Source: Roseivivax halotolerans
GTDB lineage: Bacteria; Pseudomonadota; Alphaproteobacteria; Rhodobacterales; Rhodobacteraceae
Length of the DNA stretch: 64,000 nt
Assembly (NCBI RefSeq): GCF_900115815.1
Contig: NZ_FOXV01000008.1
Span: 1 to 64,000, forward strand
Direction of reading: 5' to 3'
Shown: in pieces, positions 62,774-64,000 of the stretch
How the letters are laid out: each line of letters begins with the position of its first letter
Numbering within the stretch: the first letter of the stretch is position 1
Translations under genes and position numbers: made by a program
The notes under the pieces: model-generated
What the model was told of the DNA's origin: nothing
Databases searched by the model: none
Seen by the model: the letters and a program-made list of their open reading frames with translations, nothing else

Positions 62774-64000
62774 ATGACGGAGACGTCCCAGGATACCGAA
62801 GGCCGGGCAGGCCCGCTGTCGTGGCGCGTGCGCGTCGCGCTTCTGGGGCTGTTCGCCGCGGCGGTGGCGACGATCTGGGTGACGAATTCGCTCCTGACCG
62901 ACCGGTTCACCGAAACCACCCGCAACCGCGCCGAGCTGCGCCTCGCGCTCTACAGCGGCAACCTTCTCAGCGAGCTTCGGCGCAACTCGATCGTGCCTCA
63001 GCTCCTGGCTCGTGACCCCGCGCTTATCAATGCGCTCAATACAGGCGATTTCAGCCAGTCGACGCAGCGCCTTATCTCCTTCGTCGAGGAGATCGGCGCG
63101 GCCTCGCTGATGCTGCTCGACAGTCAGGGGCGCACGGTCGCGGCCACGGATCGCAACAGGCTTGGCGAGACCCATCGCAACGCCGCCTATTTCGTCGAGG
63201 CGCAGCGCTCGTCATCGACCGTCTTCAACGCGATCCGCAACGAGGTCTCAAGCTACACCTTCACCTATTCCCGCCGGATCGAGAGCCAGGGTGCGGTGAT
63301 CGGGGTAATTGTCGTCGAGGCTGATCTGGCGAAGTTCGAGCGGTCCTGGGCAGGGATTTCGGACGCGGTGCTGGTGACGGACAGCGAAGGCAATATCATC
63401 CTGGCCACGGAACCGAAGTGGAGGGGCCTCAGCATCAGCGAGGCGCTGGCACGCCAGCCTGCCGACAGCGCCATCGAACGCGCGATCCAGGCCACGACCG
63501 ATTGGACCGCCCTTCCGGCGGACGCATACGTGGGCGGGCAGGCGGTGATGCGGATCGACGGGCGCATCCCGTTTCGCGGCTGGTCCATCACCTCCTTCAC
63601 CACCTACCAGAGCGTGCGCGAACGGGTGAACGCGGTCCTCGCGCTCGAGATCATGGGTTTCGCGATTCTTGCCGCGCTCGCCTTCTACGCGCTCTCACGC
63701 AAGACCGCGCTCAGGATGGCGCTCTTCCAGCGCGAGAGCCGCGAGCTGCGGCAGCTCAACGTGCGTCTCCAGCGCGAGATCGCCGAGCGGGAGCGTGTGC
63801 AGGAGAACCTCGCCGTGGCCGAGCAGACGCTCGCCCAGAGCTCCAAGCTCGCCGCGCTTGGCGAGATGTCGGCCGCCGTGAGCCATGAGCTCAACCAGCC
63901 GCTCGCGGCGATGCGGACCTATCTTGCCGGTGCGCGGCTTCTGCTGCGCCGCAACCGGCCGGACGAGGCGCTGACGGCCTTCCACCGGATTGACGACCTG
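62774..64000 (+). CDS. dctB: DctB-type sensor histidine kinase (partial, cut by window end)
   Basis: The first 409 residues of a C4-dicarboxylate sensor-like kinase; the reading frame is open to the last base. It has a first membrane helix (about residues 20-40), a periplasmic PDC sensor region (about 45-285), a second helix (about 290-312), a coiled coil and the histidine box AAVSHELNQPLAA with His371. The HATPase domain is outside the window. DctB works with DctD and sigma-54 to switch on dicarboxylate uptake. The partner gene would follow outside the window. Confidence 0.85.
   Translation, partial: MTETSQDTEGRAGPLSWRVRVALLGLFAAAVATIWVTNSLLTDRFTETTRNRAELRLALYSGNLLSELRRNSIVPQLLARDPALINALNTGDFSQSTQRLISFVEEIGAASLMLLDSQGRTVAATDRNRLGETHRNAAYFVEAQRSSSTVFNAIRNEVSSYTFTYSRRIESQGAVIGVIVVEADLAKFERSWAGISDAVLVTDSEGNIILATEPKWRGLSISEALARQPADSAIERAIQATTDWTALPADAYVGGQAVMRIDGRIPFRGWSITSFTTYQSVRERVNAVLALEIMGFAILAALAFYALSRKTALRMALFQRESRELRQLNVRLQREIAERERVQENLAVAEQTLAQSSKLAALGEMSAAVSHELNQPLAAMRTYLAGARLLLRRNRPDEALTAFHRIDDL

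Overview
The window is GC-rich chromosomal DNA, most likely from a marine-type alphaproteobacterium of the Rhodobacterales (Roseobacter/Rhodobacter group). Pointers to this are a TRAP transporter with a TakP-like binding protein, an RSP_2648-type PIN protein coupled to an RlmI-like methyltransferase, a DUF6778-like lipoprotein, CckA, the F1-ATPase zeta inhibitor, tatABC followed by a DUF815 ATPase, and a trpGDC-moaC-moeA block. I see no rRNA, tRNA, CRISPR array, insertion sequence or prophage. Gene density is high and no gap exceeds about 265 bases. Many genes are translationally coupled by ATGA or GTGA overlaps.

Layout. 1-4850: a three-gene TRAP operon ending in a bidirectional terminator. 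4878-9940: leucyl/arginyl-tRNA-protein transferase (Bpt), an RDD protein and a DUF2852 protein on the minus strand, then divergent glnE behind a pair of 19-bp palindromes. 9945-12505: the Entner-Doudoroff genes eda and edd with a LacI-type operator. 12686-16320: lipoprotein, rRNA methyltransferase, PIN protein and an orphan ABC ATPase. 16467-19761: a WYL regulator divergent from tatABC-DUF815. 19777-33813: a long minus-strand housekeeping block (pyrC, pyrE, dnaB, alr, radA, cvpA, purF, surE, pcm, an NlpD-like protein and small unknowns).

34188-40396 is the most accessory-looking part. It is a tightly coupled minus-strand cassette of three related family-2 glycosyltransferases, a sulfotransferase and a protein of unknown function. 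One glycosyltransferase carries a long N-terminal part that looks like a sulfotransferase domain whose PAPS-binding loop has been lost. 40607-44938: MoxR ATPase, VWA protein and an OmpA-family protein with a very long acidic low-complexity stretch. 45193-50140: guaB, an RsmB-type methyltransferase and the cell-cycle kinase gene cckA. 50174-54861: trpG-trpD-ung-trpC-moaC-moeA, with a uracil-DNA glycosylase inserted among the trp genes and no trpE in the window.

55047-60386 holds a YibQ-like polysaccharide deacetylase, a DUF1638 protein overlapping a 57-residue membrane protein, a corrinoid protein, a PA0069-type radical SAM protein and a homocysteine S-methyltransferase. The corrinoid and homocysteine proteins look like separately encoded modules of a B12-dependent methionine synthase. 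60523-64000: ATPase zeta subunit, purC-purS-purQ and the first 409 codons of a DctB-type sensor kinase cut by the window edge. The points most worth following are the glycosyltransferase/sulfotransferase cassette, the split methionine synthase neighbourhood, the paired operators before glnE, and the start codon of the rRNA methyltransferase gene that sits in the loop of a terminator-like hairpin.
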